A DNA stretch of 64,000 bases from Clostridiales bacterium (GCA_012513435.1 JAAZCE010000007.1:31894-95893), one strand, 5' to 3'. Shown: positions 9,728-18,831, numbered from the stretch's first letter. Made by a program: numbers and translations. Notes: a model not told the origin generated them from the letters alone.

Positions 9728-9928
9728 TTATTTGCCGGACAACTGCTGTTCAGCCATTTCGACTAACTTCTTAGTCATATATCCTCCAACATAACCGTTC
9801 TGTCTTGCAGTCATGTTGCCCTTGTCAGCCTGTTCGTAGTTTGCAAGACCAAGTTCGCTTGCAACTTCAGCCTTAAGGTTCTTTAATGCAGGCTTTGCAT
9901 TAACGTTCATCTTATCCTGTAATGACAT
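9728..9928 (-). CDS. Alpha/beta-type small acid-soluble spore protein
   Basis: DNA-coating protein of the spore core that protects DNA from UV and heat and is degraded by the GPR protease at germination. The 66-aa product has both family signatures: LKAEVASELGLANYEQADKGN, containing the GPR-cleavage-type region, and the C-terminal RQNGYVGGYMTKKLVEMAEQ. A strong AGGAGGTGAG ribosome binding site precedes the start. Expected to be made in the forespore under SigG. Which SASP paralogue it is cannot be told. Confidence 0.96.
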   Translation of the reverse strand: MSLQDKMNVNAKPALKNLKAEVASELGLANYEQADKGNMTARQNGYVGGYMTKKLVEMAEQQLSGK

Positions 9929-10016
9929 GTTTTCTCACCTCCTGTACTTATAATTTAACCCAAGGTGAAACAACTATTACAAGCAATAATTACTAGCTGT
10001 ACCGACTTTTCCCATT

Positions 10017-12056
10017 CTACAGATTGAGCTGGAAATCCTCTCCAAAAAGTTTGACCACCCTTCTTCTTAAAGGTTGATTTTCAGCAGCCTCCAGCTTCGG
10101 ATCTTCCTGCAAAATTTTTTTAGCCTGATCTTTTGCCACATTCAAAACCTTCATATGTTTGGCTAAATCAGATATTTTAAGGTCTGGCAAACCGTGCTGC
10201 CTCGTTCCGAAAACCTCTCCCGGCCCTCTCAGCTTCAGGTCTTCTTCAGCTATAAAGAATCCATCTGAGGAGCTTGCCATTATCTCCGCTCTCTCAAGAG
10301 CTATCTCTGACTCATTCTCGGTTATAAGCATGCAGTAAGACTGGTACTTCCCTCTTCCCACACGTCCTCGTAGCTGATGGAGCTGGGCGAGACCAAACCT
10401 TTCGGCGTTTTCCACCACCATTACGGTAGCGTTGGGAACATTTATTCCCACCTCTATTACTACGGTGGCTACGAGAAGGTCTATTTCATGGTTATAGAAC
10501 TTCTCCATGATGTCGTCCTTTTCGGATTGCTTCATGGCACCGTGGATAAGCACTACGCTGTATCTTCCGAACCTTTCCTTAAGCTCCTGAGCCAGCTGCT
10601 CTGCCGATTTGGCATCAAGAAGCTCGGAATCCTCTATAAGAGGTGCTACAACGTATCCCTGCCTCCCCTTCTCCAGCTCCCGCTCGATGAGTTTGTAACA
10701 TTTGTTTCTATCCTTGCCTCTTATGTCTCTGGTAATAATCTGCTGTCTTCCCGGTGGAAGCTCATCTATTACCGATATATCCAAATCGCCGTACAAAATA
10801 ACTGCCAAAGTCCTTGGTATAGGCGTGGCCGTCATGACAAGAACGTTAGGATCATGGCCTTTTTCCTTGAGTCTTACTCTCTGATTCACTCCGAATCTGT
10901 GCTGCTCGTCGGTAATCACAAGCCCCAAATTCTTATATTCCACATCCTGCTGTATGACCGCATGGGTTCCCACGAGTATATCTATCTGGCCTCCTGCAAG
11001 CCCCTGCAGAACCTGCCGTCTGGCAGAAGCCTTCATGGAGCCGGAAAGAAAGCCCACCTTGATGCTGTGATTTCCGAAGCCCTTGCAGAAGCCCTCAAAA
11101 TGCTGTTTTGCCAGTATTTCAGTGGGAGCCATCATAACTGCCTGATAGCCGCACTTCGCAGCCTTATACATAGCGATTTCGGCCACAGCCGTCTTCCCTG
11201 AGCCTACGTCTCCCTGTATAAGCCTGTTCATCATGATGTCCGACTCTAGGTCCTTGACTATCTCATTCACACAGCGCTGCTGCGCCCCCGTCAACGGGTA
11301 CGGCAGAGAATCCACATAAGGCTTTACGTCTACGTCCTTGCTCAAAGCAATGCCCCGGCCCCCCTTCTTTATATTCTGACGTGCCGCGAATAGACCTGTC
11401 TGCAAGACGAGAAACTCGTCGAAGATAAGCCTGTACTTTGCCTCAAGAAGTTTTTGTTTTTCCTCTGGAAAGTGAATATTTTCCAAGGCATATTCCAAGC
11501 TGCAAAGTCTGTTGCTTTCGACTATGCCAGGGCTTAGAAAGTCCTCTGCTTCTCCCCACAGCTCTTTCGTCAGGTGCTGCCAGCTTCTCATCTCTCTTTG
11601 GGTTACGCCCTTAGTCAGTGGGTAGACAGGGAGTATTCCTTCTCCGCGACTGCCCTCCTTGCTAAAATCCGGGTGTATGAGCTGTAGCTTGCCAAAGTTG
11701 AGAACCGGCCTTCCGTAGAACATGTATTCATTTCCTTTCTGAAAACTGTTCTGAAGGTATTTTGCATTAAAAAACACGACCTCCAAGGAGCCCGTATCAT
11801 CTGAAATCAACAGGCGAAGAATCTGCTTCCTGCCCTGCTTGTATCTGTCCTTGACTATCAACTGAACCTTTGCCTTGATTACGGAAGCCGTTTCTTCCTT
11901 TAAGTCACATATATTAACCCTGTTTCTCCTGTCCTGGTAATCTCTTGGAAAGAAAAAGATAAGGTCCTCCAAGGTGTCTATATTCAGTTTTTTTAAAGCC
12001 TCTGCCTTTTTAGGGCCTACGCCCTTAAGGCTTGTGGCCGGTTCGTGAATGTTCAT
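10017..12056 (-). CDS. recG: ATP-dependent DNA helicase RecG
   Basis: Superfamily 2 helicase that remodels stalled replication forks and Holliday junctions. The 679-aa product is normal length. It has the N-terminal wedge/OB region, Walker A GDVGSGKT, motif II DEQHRFG, motif III VMTATPIPRTL and the C-terminal helicase motif QLRGRVGRG. The ATG abuts the stop codon of the Asp23-family gene (TAA then ATG), so the two are translationally coupled. Confidence 0.97.
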   Translation of the reverse strand: MNIHEPATSLKGVGPKKAEALKKLNIDTLEDLIFFFPRDYQDRRNRVNICDLKEETASVIKAKVQLIVKDRYKQGRKQILRLLISDDTGSLEVVFFNAKYLQNSFQKGNEYMFYGRPVLNFGKLQLIHPDFSKEGSRGEGILPVYPLTKGVTQREMRSWQHLTKELWGEAEDFLSPGIVESNRLCSLEYALENIHFPEEKQKLLEAKYRLIFDEFLVLQTGLFAARQNIKKGGRGIALSKDVDVKPYVDSLPYPLTGAQQRCVNEIVKDLESDIMMNRLIQGDVGSGKTAVAEIAMYKAAKCGYQAVMMAPTEILAKQHFEGFCKGFGNHSIKVGFLSGSMKASARRQVLQGLAGGQIDILVGTHAVIQQDVEYKNLGLVITDEQHRFGVNQRVRLKEKGHDPNVLVMTATPIPRTLAVILYGDLDISVIDELPPGRQQIITRDIRGKDRNKCYKLIERELEKGRQGYVVAPLIEDSELLDAKSAEQLAQELKERFGRYSVVLIHGAMKQSEKDDIMEKFYNHEIDLLVATVVIEVGINVPNATVMVVENAERFGLAQLHQLRGRVGRGKYQSYCMLITENESEIALERAEIMASSSDGFFIAEEDLKLRGPGEVFGTRQHGLPDLKISDLAKHMKVLNVAKDQAKKILQEDPKLEAAENQPLRRRVVKLFGEDFQLNL

Positions 12057-12458
12057 TTACCTGCTTACCTCAACGTGCCTCTTGGCTATATTCTTCGACA
12101 TGACACCTGTTACCAGCACAGTAACTTTTTGGGGCTTGATTTCCAGCATTTCTTCAATGTTCTTGTAAATATAATCTATTATCTTCTCCGTAATCTTTTT
12201 TATGCTTATACCAAAATGAACAACGATATATATCTCCAGCTCAAGGCCATCCTCATCTTCCCTGAACTGTATGCTCTCCGATTCTTCGTCATAAAGGTTC
12301 ATCATGGATGCTATGCCTGTCACATTGCTGACGTACTTTCCCTTGAAGTTCATGAGCCCTGCCTTGCCATCGCATTGCTCAACTGCAGCCACCACTATTT
12401 TATTTATTGCGTTTTGAGAAAAATTTATCTCGCCCAGTTTTGTTTTTAATTCAAACAA
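12057..12458 (-). CDS. Asp23/Gls24 family protein
   Basis: Member of the alkaline-shock Asp23/Gls24 (DUF322) family, cytosolic or membrane-associated proteins linked to envelope homeostasis. The start is best placed at TTG 12458, which has AAGGAG 7-8 nt upstream, giving 133 aa (LFELKTKLGEINFSQNAI...). The first in-frame ATG further upstream (12503) has no ribosome binding site. The core motif GVASM appears as VTGIASMMNL, and the beta-rich EIYIVVHFGISIKKI segment is typical. It is co-transcribed with recG, an arrangement common in Clostridia. Confidence 0.85.
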   Translation of the reverse strand: MFELKTKLGEINFSQNAINKIVVAAVEQCDGKAGLMNFKGKYVSNVTGIASMMNLYDEESESIQFREDEDGLELEIYIVVHFGISIKKITEKIIDYIYKNIEEMLEIKPQKVTVLVTGVMSKNIAKRHVEVSR

Positions 12459-12573
12459 CGTATCTCTCCTTTTCTCTAGATAGTTTACCACGAGATTCCA
12501 CATTCAACAACTAATCTCTCATTGTCGAACAAAAATATTTCCACGTCATATAATAAATAACGAGAGGTATATT

Positions 12574-12768
12574 ATGAATCATTCAGGTTATAAGTATTGT
12601 TGTACAAAGAAGAAAAAGAAGAGAAAAAATGAATACAAAAAAATGGGACTTATTATGCTGCTCTTAGGAGCCGTCACCATATGCGCATTCCTTCTGCCAA
12701 TTAGATACTGGATAGTGGTTCTGGGGCTGGTACTTGTGATATTCGGCATACTGCTCATAAAAAAATAG
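12574..12768 (+). CDS. Small two-helix membrane protein
   Basis: Unrecognised 64-aa protein. A Lys/Arg-rich N-terminus with two adjacent cysteines is followed by two hydrophobic segments, MGLIMLLLGAVTICAFLLPI and WIVVLGLVLVIFGILLI. A GAGAGG ribosome binding site precedes the ATG. Divergent from the Asp23-family gene. The positive-inside rule puts the N-terminus in the cytoplasm. Function unknown. Confidence 0.6.
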   Translation: MNHSGYKYCCTKKKKKRKNEYKKMGLIMLLLGAVTICAFLLPIRYWIVVLGLVLVIFGILLIKK

Positions 12769-12776
12769 GTTTTGCA

Positions 12777-12809
12777 CAAAAAAACAGCACTCACATAAAA
12801 GTGAGTGCT
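12777..12809 (-). terminator. Rho-independent terminator after rpmB
   Basis: Perfect 9-bp stem AGCACTCAC / GTGAGTGCT with a 6-nt loop. On the minus strand it is followed by a run of seven T. It lies 12 nt downstream of the rpmB stop codon. Confidence 0.88.
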
Positions 12810-12820
12810 CTATTCCAGAT

Positions 12821-13012
12821 TTAGATGGCACGGTTAACTTTACCGGATCTGATGCAACTTGTACATACCTTAGCTTTTCTTACATTTCCGTTTTCTTCAA
12901 TTCTAACGGTCTGAATGTTAGCATTCCATTTTCTTCTAGTGTGTCTGTTGGAATGGGACACATTGTTTCCGGAAACCTGTCCTTTTCCGCAAATTTCACA
13001 TTTTCTTGACAT
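12821..13012 (-). CDS. rpmB: 50S ribosomal protein L28
   Basis: Component of the large ribosomal subunit, 63 aa. It begins SRKCEICGKGQVSGNNVSHS, the zinc-binding CxxC form of L28, with a second CTSC motif near the C-terminus (KVCTSCIRSGKV). The strong AAGGAGGTG ribosome binding site and an extended -10 promoter fit a highly expressed gene. Flanked by its own promoter and terminator, so monocistronic. Confidence 0.97.
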   Translation of the reverse strand: MSRKCEICGKGQVSGNNVSHSNRHTRRKWNANIQTVRIEENGNVRKAKVCTSCIRSGKVNRAI

Positions 13013-13086
13013 TTACCGCACCTCCTTACACGCATAATATCTAAAAGCATACGCAATTATTTTTATTTAAAATCCGAACAAGTGGT

Positions 13087-13115
13087 ATTATAGCATATAC
13101 CTGGCATCAACACAA
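13087..13115 (-). promoter_or_regulatory. Promoter of rpmB with extended -10
   Basis: Minus strand: TTGTGT (13110-13115), 17 nt, then TATAAT (13087-13092) preceded by TG at the extended -10 position. A leader of about 65-70 nt follows before rpmB. Confidence 0.62.
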
Positions 13116-13153
13116 GGGCTTTTTTCTGCTTCTACCTCAGCTTTTACCTGTTT

Positions 13154-13672
13154 TTAAGACTGTTTCCACAAGACTATTTCCCCTGTTTCTCTTGTCTTGT
13201 TCATGTCGATGACCCGCTGATTGCTGCTTCCGCAAAACTGTAAGGTCAGGTCACGCAGCTCTTGAACAAACCTTCCATCTATAAGTATATCCGTAAGCCG
13301 AAGAAGCTGGAAAACTGTTTCCGCTTCTTCAGCTTTTATGGTTATTTCTTCATATGTATACCCACTGAACAAGGTTATGCTTAAATCTCGCTTCTTGATT
13401 TCCTTGGCCAGTTCCAAAAGTCCTTCAGGTTGACAGAGCGGCTCTCCGCCCGAAAAGGTGACCCCTGCCAAAAGAGGGTTCTTGTCGATTTCCTGCACAA
13501 GCCTTTCTATGCTGCACTCCTGCCCGCCGTCAAAATCGTGGCTCTCCGGATTGTGGCATCCGCCGCACCCATGAGGACAGCCCTGACAAAAGACTACAAA
13601 TCTTATGCCCGGGCCGTCAACAATAGATTCTCTTACAATTCCGGCGATTCTCAATGAATACGCTCTTGTCAT
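13154..13672 (-). CDS. nrdG: Anaerobic ribonucleotide reductase activating protein
   Basis: Radical-SAM enzyme that installs the glycyl radical on NrdD. The 172-aa product contains FCQGCPHGCGGCHNPESHDF with the cysteines that hold the 4Fe-4S cluster, and VTFSGGEPL. The start at 13672 gives MTRAYSLRIAGIV and lies one nucleotide after the nrdD stop codon, so the pair is coupled. A longer reading frame upstream overlaps nrdD and is not conserved-looking. Confidence 0.95.
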   Translation of the reverse strand: MTRAYSLRIAGIVRESIVDGPGIRFVVFCQGCPHGCGGCHNPESHDFDGGQECSIERLVQEIDKNPLLAGVTFSGGEPLCQPEGLLELAKEIKKRDLSITLFSGYTYEEITIKAEEAETVFQLLRLTDILIDGRFVQELRDLTLQFCGSSNQRVIDMNKTRETGEIVLWKQS

Positions 13673-13673
13673 A

Positions 13674-15947
13674 TTATACCAGCTCCAGTCCATCATCCTG
13701 GAACGTGATACGCTTGATTCTGTCGGAACCTTCATCACTGGCTCCCTCCTGCCGGTGGCAGTGAGGACACTCATTGTCTATTATGCCCGTATACCCGCAT
13801 ACCGGGTCTCTGTCAACGGGATGATTGATGGAACCGTATCCGACTCCGCTCTCCTTCATGCATCGCACTATCTGCTCAAAAGCATCCAGATTTTTCAAAG
13901 GGTCGCCGTCCAACTCAACGTAGGTAATGTGACCTGCGTTTGTCAACGCGTGGTACGGAGCTTCTGTCTTGATCTTATCAAATGCACTGATGTTATAGTA
14001 AACAGGAATATGGAATGAATTAGTGTAGTAATCTCTGTCCGTCACGCCTTCTATTACACCATACTTAGCTCTGTCCATTCTTACGAATCTTCCGGAAAGC
14101 CCTTCTGCCGGCGTGGCCAAAAGAGTGTAATTGAAGCCGGTTTTCTCAGAAGCTTCGTCAAGCTGCCTTCTTATGAATCCTATGATTTCAAGTCCCAGGC
14201 TCTGAGCCTCTCTGCTCTCGCCATGATGTGTGCCTATAAGAGCCTTAAGACATTCGGCAAGACCTATAAATCCCACCGACAAGGTTCCATGCTTCAAAAT
14301 TTCGCCTATTGAATCCTCTGGTTTAAGGTTGTCGGAATCAAGCCATACTCCCTGTCCCATGAGGAACGGATAGTTCTTGACCTTCTTTGAAGCCTGTATC
14401 TTATACCTTTCCATAAGCTGCTCCATGCACAGGTCTATCTTTCTCTCCAGTTCTTCAAAAAACCAGTCGATATCCCCATGAGCCTTGACTCCTATTCTCG
14501 GCAAATTCACAGACGTGAAGGAGAGATTTCCTCTGCCTGTAACTATTTCTCTGGACGAGTCGTACTTGTTTCCGATTACTCTCGTTCTGCAGCCCATATA
14601 CGCAACCTCAGTTCTAGGGTCGCCTTCCTTGTAGTATCCAATATTGTAAGGCGCGTCTATAAATGAGAAGTTAGGGAACAGCCTCTTGGCCGAAACCCTA
14701 CAAGCCAGCTTAAACATATCGTAGTTAGGGTCTCCTGGCTCATAATTGACTCCGTCCTTAAGCTTGAATATATGTATAGGGAATATAGGTGTTTCACCGT
14801 TTCCCAATCCTGCCTCCGTAGCCAGCAGCACATTCTCTATTACCAGTCTGCCTTCAGGTGTGGTGTCCGTTCCATAGTTTATGGAGGAAAACGGTATCTG
14901 GGCCCCTGCTCTTGAATGCATGGTGTTCAGATTGTGGACAAAGGCCTCCATTGCCTGATATGTAGCCCTGCTGATTTCCTGATTGGCATATTTGGTTGCT
15001 TTTAACTGCAGCTTGTCGATAAACTTTTCTTCTATGACCTTGGCAAGATATTTTCTTTCAATCTCTTTGTAGCCGTTATCATCTGCCAGTATAGGATACA
15101 ATCCTTCCTTATCCATTATCTCGGCACCAATTTCCTTCATCTGTTCAACGCCATCCTCGATGTCAAAAAGCAGGTTAAGCATTTTGCCTAGGTTTGTCCA
15201 ATACAGCTTTCGGAAGGTCTTCTTCACACCATTGGCCATGCCATAGTCAAAATCAGGTATGCTCTGTCCTCCGTGCTGATCGTTCTGGTTAGACTGTATG
15301 GCTATACATGCAAGAGCAGCATAGCTCTGAATATCGTTTGGCTCTCTCAAGAACCCATGCCCCGTTGAAAATCCGTTTTTAAACAGTTTTTCAATGTCTA
15401 TCTGACAGCAGGTAGTAGTAAGGGTAAGAAAATCCATATCGTGAATGTGGATGTCTCCTTCCCTGTGAGCTCTAGAATGTTCCGGCTTCAACACGAACAT
15501 TTCGTAGAACTGCTTGGCACCTTCCGAACCGTACTTCAGCATGGTGCCCATGGCGGTATCTCCATCTATATTTGCGTTTTCACGTTTAGTATCATTGTCC
15601 TTGGCTTCCTTGAATGTGAGGTCTTCGTATATCTTCATCAACCTCGTATTCATATCTCTTATTCTTGTTCTTTCCGCTCTGTAAAGGATGTATTCCTTGG
15701 CCGTTCTGGCATGACCGTTCTCGATGAGTACCTTTTCCACGGCATCTTGAATCTGCTCTACTGTAGGTATCTCGTTATGACATATCTCGACTAAATATAA
15801 TTCCACCTGTCTTGCCAAAAAACGAGCTGTATCTCTGTCACTTCCCCCAAGTGCCTGAGCAGCTCTGTATATGGCATCCGTTATCTTCACCAGGTCAAAA
15901 TCTACAGTCCTTCCGTCTCTCTTGATTATCTGCTTTATCTGTTCCAT
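13674..15947 (-). CDS. nrdD: Anaerobic ribonucleoside-triphosphate reductase
   Basis: Class III ribonucleotide reductase that makes dNTPs without oxygen. The 757-aa product has an N-terminal ATP-cone (KQIIKRDGRTVDFDLVKI...), the central TTTCCQIDIEKL region and a C-terminal glycyl-radical segment DPVCGYTG with the radical Gly near residue 718. The zinc site includes CPHC. The ATP-cone implies allosteric dATP control. Followed directly by nrdG and preceded by a clear promoter. Confidence 0.97.
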   Translation of the reverse strand: MEQIKQIIKRDGRTVDFDLVKITDAIYRAAQALGGSDRDTARFLARQVELYLVEICHNEIPTVEQIQDAVEKVLIENGHARTAKEYILYRAERTRIRDMNTRLMKIYEDLTFKEAKDNDTKRENANIDGDTAMGTMLKYGSEGAKQFYEMFVLKPEHSRAHREGDIHIHDMDFLTLTTTCCQIDIEKLFKNGFSTGHGFLREPNDIQSYAALACIAIQSNQNDQHGGQSIPDFDYGMANGVKKTFRKLYWTNLGKMLNLLFDIEDGVEQMKEIGAEIMDKEGLYPILADDNGYKEIERKYLAKVIEEKFIDKLQLKATKYANQEISRATYQAMEAFVHNLNTMHSRAGAQIPFSSINYGTDTTPEGRLVIENVLLATEAGLGNGETPIFPIHIFKLKDGVNYEPGDPNYDMFKLACRVSAKRLFPNFSFIDAPYNIGYYKEGDPRTEVAYMGCRTRVIGNKYDSSREIVTGRGNLSFTSVNLPRIGVKAHGDIDWFFEELERKIDLCMEQLMERYKIQASKKVKNYPFLMGQGVWLDSDNLKPEDSIGEILKHGTLSVGFIGLAECLKALIGTHHGESREAQSLGLEIIGFIRRQLDEASEKTGFNYTLLATPAEGLSGRFVRMDRAKYGVIEGVTDRDYYTNSFHIPVYYNISAFDKIKTEAPYHALTNAGHITYVELDGDPLKNLDAFEQIVRCMKESGVGYGSINHPVDRDPVCGYTGIIDNECPHCHRQEGASDEGSDRIKRITFQDDGLELV

Positions 15948-16011
15948 GGACTACCTTCCTTTGAATGTTAATCATGCACTACATCTTGTTTAAAAAACGA
16001 CCTTTACAAGA

Positions 16012-16039
16012 ATTATACACCAAATAAAGCGTTAGTCAA
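16012..16039 (-). promoter_or_regulatory. SigA promoter of nrdD-nrdG
   Basis: Minus strand: TTGACT (16034-16039), 16 nt, then a perfect TATAAT (16012-16017), about 65 nt before the nrdD ATG. I saw no clear pair of NrdR boxes. Confidence 0.7.
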
Positions 16040-16053
16040 TATGATTTGAACAA

Positions 16054-16587
16054 TTAAACACTTTCTCCAAAAAATTCCGAACGCAGAAGAGACATAAGGT
16101 GAAGGTCATAGTATTTGCCATCCTTCTTGGTTGCATTTCTGGCAATTCCTTCGTTCTTGAATCCCAGGCGTTCATACAAGGCTGCCGCCCTCTTGTTACC
16201 TGTGTAATAATCCAAGGTTACTCTTTCCATATGAAGGAATGTGAAGCAGTAGTGAAGTACCTCCATTACGATTTCTCTGCCCATGCCTTTTCCCCACATA
16301 TCCCTTTCTCCGATATATAGTTTGGTAATATCAAGGGAATCTGAATGAGAATCTATTCTTGTGATATTGACTCTGCCTACAGGCTTACCCGTTGCTCTGG
16401 CTACTACGGTAAAGTCCAATTTAGTCTCGTCCAGTTTACTGTAAAGAGCTTCCTTTACAACATCTTCATAGGTTCTTTTTTCATCAAAACTAAGGTAACG
16501 AATAACATCTTTATCCGTTTCCCAGCGAACAAAATATTCATAATCGTTAAACTCGGTTTCTCTGATTAAATAATTTTTTGTCTCCAT
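16054..16587 (-). CDS. GNAT acetyltransferase, RimJ/RimL type
   Basis: N-acetyltransferase of the ribosomal-protein-acetylating subfamily, about 177 aa. It shows the YLIRETEFNDYEYFVRWE start, the acetyl-CoA loop DMWGKGMGREIVMEVLHYCF and the closing NKRAAALYERLGFKNEG. The ATG at 16587 follows AAAGG with 7-nt spacing; an earlier TTG is possible. Substrate unknown. It lies alone, divergent from the lipoprotein gene. Confidence 0.85.
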   Translation of the reverse strand: METKNYLIRETEFNDYEYFVRWETDKDVIRYLSFDEKRTYEDVVKEALYSKLDETKLDFTVVARATGKPVGRVNITRIDSHSDSLDITKLYIGERDMWGKGMGREIVMEVLHYCFTFLHMERVTLDYYTGNKRAAALYERLGFKNEGIARNATKKDGKYYDLHLMSLLRSEFFGESV

Positions 16588-16617
16588 ATCCAAACCTTTC
16601 TTTTATCATCACATTGT

Positions 16618-16631
16618 GGTATTATAATACC
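16618..16631. promoter_or_regulatory. 14-bp perfect palindrome in a divergent intergenic region
   Basis: GGTATTATAATACC is a perfect inverted repeat that contains TATAAT on both strands. It lies between the GNAT gene and the lipoprotein gene and may serve as -10 box or operator for either or both. No good -35 is visible at proper spacing. Confidence 0.35.
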
Positions 16632-16676
16632 ATTATATTAGCAATATCAATAAGAGACAAGGAGTAAAATCACAAA

Positions 16677-18062
16677 ATGAAGCGTTTTTTCATATTAGGC
16701 ATTTCCTGTGTGTTAGTATTGACCCTCTTCCTCAGCAGCTGTTCCTTGAGCGTTGTGGACAGAGAAAAAGAATTAAAGGATGCGCTTGATACGGTTTACG
16801 GCAATTTAAATTCAACATTTTCAGAAGAAACCGGCGAATTTAACCTTATTACGGAATATATAAAATCCTGGGCAAAGGGCAGCACCATTGAAATCACTGA
16901 AAACAGCGACCACTATATGGTTTTGACCAATCCTGCCACCGGAGGGTTTGAAAACAAAGAATCCGTTACTATGCAGTGTTCCGTCCTCAACGATGATTTT
17001 AACAATTCCATGGAAACCCTTTCCATAGGTCTTTCTGCCCTGCTTGGACCAAATGAGCATGGCAATATCTCACTAATCATTACGGAACAGAAAACCGGGG
17101 AAAGAATAGGTGCCGCCGCAGTAAACCCTAAGTACCTCCAATGCGATAACTTTATCAATCTGGAATACGATACGAACAATTCCCTCTTCACATCGGGAGC
17201 TAAATCATTGACCGGTACGGCCATCTCTAGTATCACTACAACAGCACCTAAATACACCAATGCTTACTTGATTACCATGTCCATAAGAGACTATACTGAC
17301 CCATTTAACTTTTCAAAGCACTACCCTAACCCTGCCGAAACCGTAGGCAGCCTTTTAGCATCGGAAAAAAGTTCAGGAAAGTTATTTCAGATAGCCTCAT
17401 TTGAATGTGAAGTTTCTAATGGATATACCCCCCATTCCGCAGCCGCGGTTGTCGTAGTAGATGAAAACAACGTAGAAGGCTTCATGAAGAAGTTCGACAG
17501 TTCCTACGAAAATATGGAAAATCGTTTTGACAAGCTGGATGACAGCTTCGTATACACTATCACCGAGACTGATATGCCTACTGCTGTAATGTCAGAGGAC
17601 TCAAGCAATAATCTCATCAGCCTAATGTATACTCTCAAGACCGGCATATTCCTTCAAGACGAAGAAACAGAGGATATTATTTCCGTTTCGAATATGTCGG
17701 ATATATCTACGCAGAACAACAATCTCACAGTGACCATCGATGGCAGGAGCATATACAATAGTACTCTCAAGCTGATGTCCAACGCTTACCTTTCCACCTC
17801 TACACTGTGCGATATGGAGTATTCCCTGTCAAACGAACGAGATGTGTGGAGCTTTGATAAAGAGAAGAGTCTGGGCGCATTCTTCAAGAAAAAAATGTTC
17901 ATACAGTCCACGGAAAAAAACGTACTGCTCAAAAGCTGCGACCTTGACATCCTCGCATCAAAGGTGTCCCACCTCAACGCCATATCCTATCACTGCAGCA
18001 TGAACTGCGGCGAATCATCGGTTTTGATGATGACAAGGTTTATGGAGTCCCTAGCACAGTAA
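16677..18062 (+). CDS. Lipoprotein resembling a metal-site-less PepD (M20C) dipeptidase
   Basis: The 461-aa product has a lipoprotein signal (MKRFFILGISCVLVLTLFLS then SCS, lipidated Cys near 22), so it is anchored outside the membrane. The body follows the layout of cytosolic non-specific dipeptidase PepD. NISLIITEQKTGERIGA aligns with the PepD segment LEVLLTMTEEAGMDGA, and the INLEYDTNN segment with INTDSEEEG. A later segment holding TIDGRSIYNS aligns with the part around LIRSLIDS, and the C-terminal ISYHCSMNCGES lines up with the last PepD helix region. In each case the zinc ligands and catalytic Glu residues are replaced. I infer a non-catalytic, perhaps peptide-binding, relative. GGAG precedes the start, and a terminator follows. 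The alignment is by eye. Confidence 0.55.
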   Translation: MKRFFILGISCVLVLTLFLSSCSLSVVDREKELKDALDTVYGNLNSTFSEETGEFNLITEYIKSWAKGSTIEITENSDHYMVLTNPATGGFENKESVTMQCSVLNDDFNNSMETLSIGLSALLGPNEHGNISLIITEQKTGERIGAAAVNPKYLQCDNFINLEYDTNNSLFTSGAKSLTGTAISSITTTAPKYTNAYLITMSIRDYTDPFNFSKHYPNPAETVGSLLASEKSSGKLFQIASFECEVSNGYTPHSAAAVVVVDENNVEGFMKKFDSSYENMENRFDKLDDSFVYTITETDMPTAVMSEDSSNNLISLMYTLKTGIFLQDEETEDIISVSNMSDISTQNNNLTVTIDGRSIYNSTLKLMSNAYLSTSTLCDMEYSLSNERDVWSFDKEKSLGAFFKKKMFIQSTEKNVLLKSCDLDILASKVSHLNAISYHCSMNCGESSVLMMTRFMESLAQ

Positions 18063-18112
18063 TAATTTTGCTAATATCAGTCTCTATGCAAATCGAAGAA
18101 TTTGCGATTTCA

Positions 18113-18168
18113 CGCGGCACCCTTGCCTACACCAGATTTATGCAAGCATATGCCGCGTTTTTATTTTG
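18113..18168 (+). terminator. Terminator after the PepD-like lipoprotein gene
   Basis: Outer stem ACGCGGCA / TGCCGCGT, an inner CTTGC/GCAAG stem, then TTTTATTTT on the plus strand, about 50 nt after the stop codon. Confidence 0.7.
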
Positions 18169-18197
18169 CGCCGTCATATGCTTCACCAGCTCCATAA

Positions 18198-18533
18198 TTA
18201 TCCCTTCCAACACCTTTTATTCTTTTTAGGTTTTGGGGTCGGCAAGTCGTCATACATAGCTTCAAATAACCCTGACAAATATTCCTTGCTATCAACCTCA
18301 TCAACAAGCAGCATTTTCTTTGCTCCCTCATAAGGTAATTCATACGAAGCACCCTGCATATATTCTACCGCAGAGCGAACAGGCTTTACGAGTAACCTGT
18401 CATCATATATTCCACCGACAATCTTACTCCTGTAATAGATGATGTATTCTCCCATCATGTCTCTATAGGTTATGTCTTCTAATTCCGAAAGTTGTCCCAA
18501 TATATATTGTAAACACTCTTTGCTTGAAGCCAT
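18198..18533 (-). CDS. TfoX N-terminal domain protein
   Basis: 111-aa protein consisting of only the TfoX N-terminal domain (start MASSKECLQYILGQL, then the conserved YRDMMGEYIIYYRSKIVGGI and LLVDEVDSKEYL). In gamma-proteobacteria TfoX regulates competence; stand-alone N-terminal domains in Clostridia have no known function. It lies 4 bp after a GNAT gene, so the two form a small operon. The sequence around 19.0 kb holds a short degraded second copy. Confidence 0.85.
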   Translation of the reverse strand: MASSKECLQYILGQLSELEDITYRDMMGEYIIYYRSKIVGGIYDDRLLVKPVRSAVEYMQGASYELPYEGAKKMLLVDEVDSKEYLSGLFEAMYDDLPTPKPKKNKRCWKG

Positions 18534-18537
18534 TTCA

Positions 18538-18831
18538 CTACCCCTCCTTTTGTTCCTTGTTTACCAAAAGGTCATGTAGCTCCGGATGCTTTTTAAACCA
18601 GGATATGGCATATGTGCAGCTTAATTTAGCCTTTCGGCCGGTGTCCTCCAAATCAGCGGCAACCTCCTGCATCAGCTTTCCGGCAACGCCCTGCCCTCTC
18701 AGAGAATCATCGACAAAAGTACGCTTTACATCGACCGTATCCTTATAGACTTCGGGGAATATAACCTCCGCAATGACTGCTCCGTTCTCGCCATGCAAAA
18801 CTATCTTATTGGAATAATGTATAAAGTCCAT
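18538..18831 (-). CDS. Small GNAT acetyltransferase (YjdJ type)
   Basis: 97-aa single-domain acetyltransferase of the short GNAT class. It has the beta-strand GENGAVIAEVIFPEV, then TFVDDSLRGQGVAGKLMQEV, which holds the acetyl-CoA loop RGQGVA. Substrate unknown. It is upstream of and nearly contiguous with the TfoX-domain gene. Confidence 0.85.
   Translation of the reverse strand: MDFIHYSNKIVLHGENGAVIAEVIFPEVYKDTVDVKRTFVDDSLRGQGVAGKLMQEVAADLEDTGRKAKLSCTYAISWFKKHPELHDLLVNKEQKEG

Noticed and set aside
10377-11201. 274-codon plus-strand frame inside recG
   Set aside because: Antisense shadow; recG motifs on the other strand are unambiguous.
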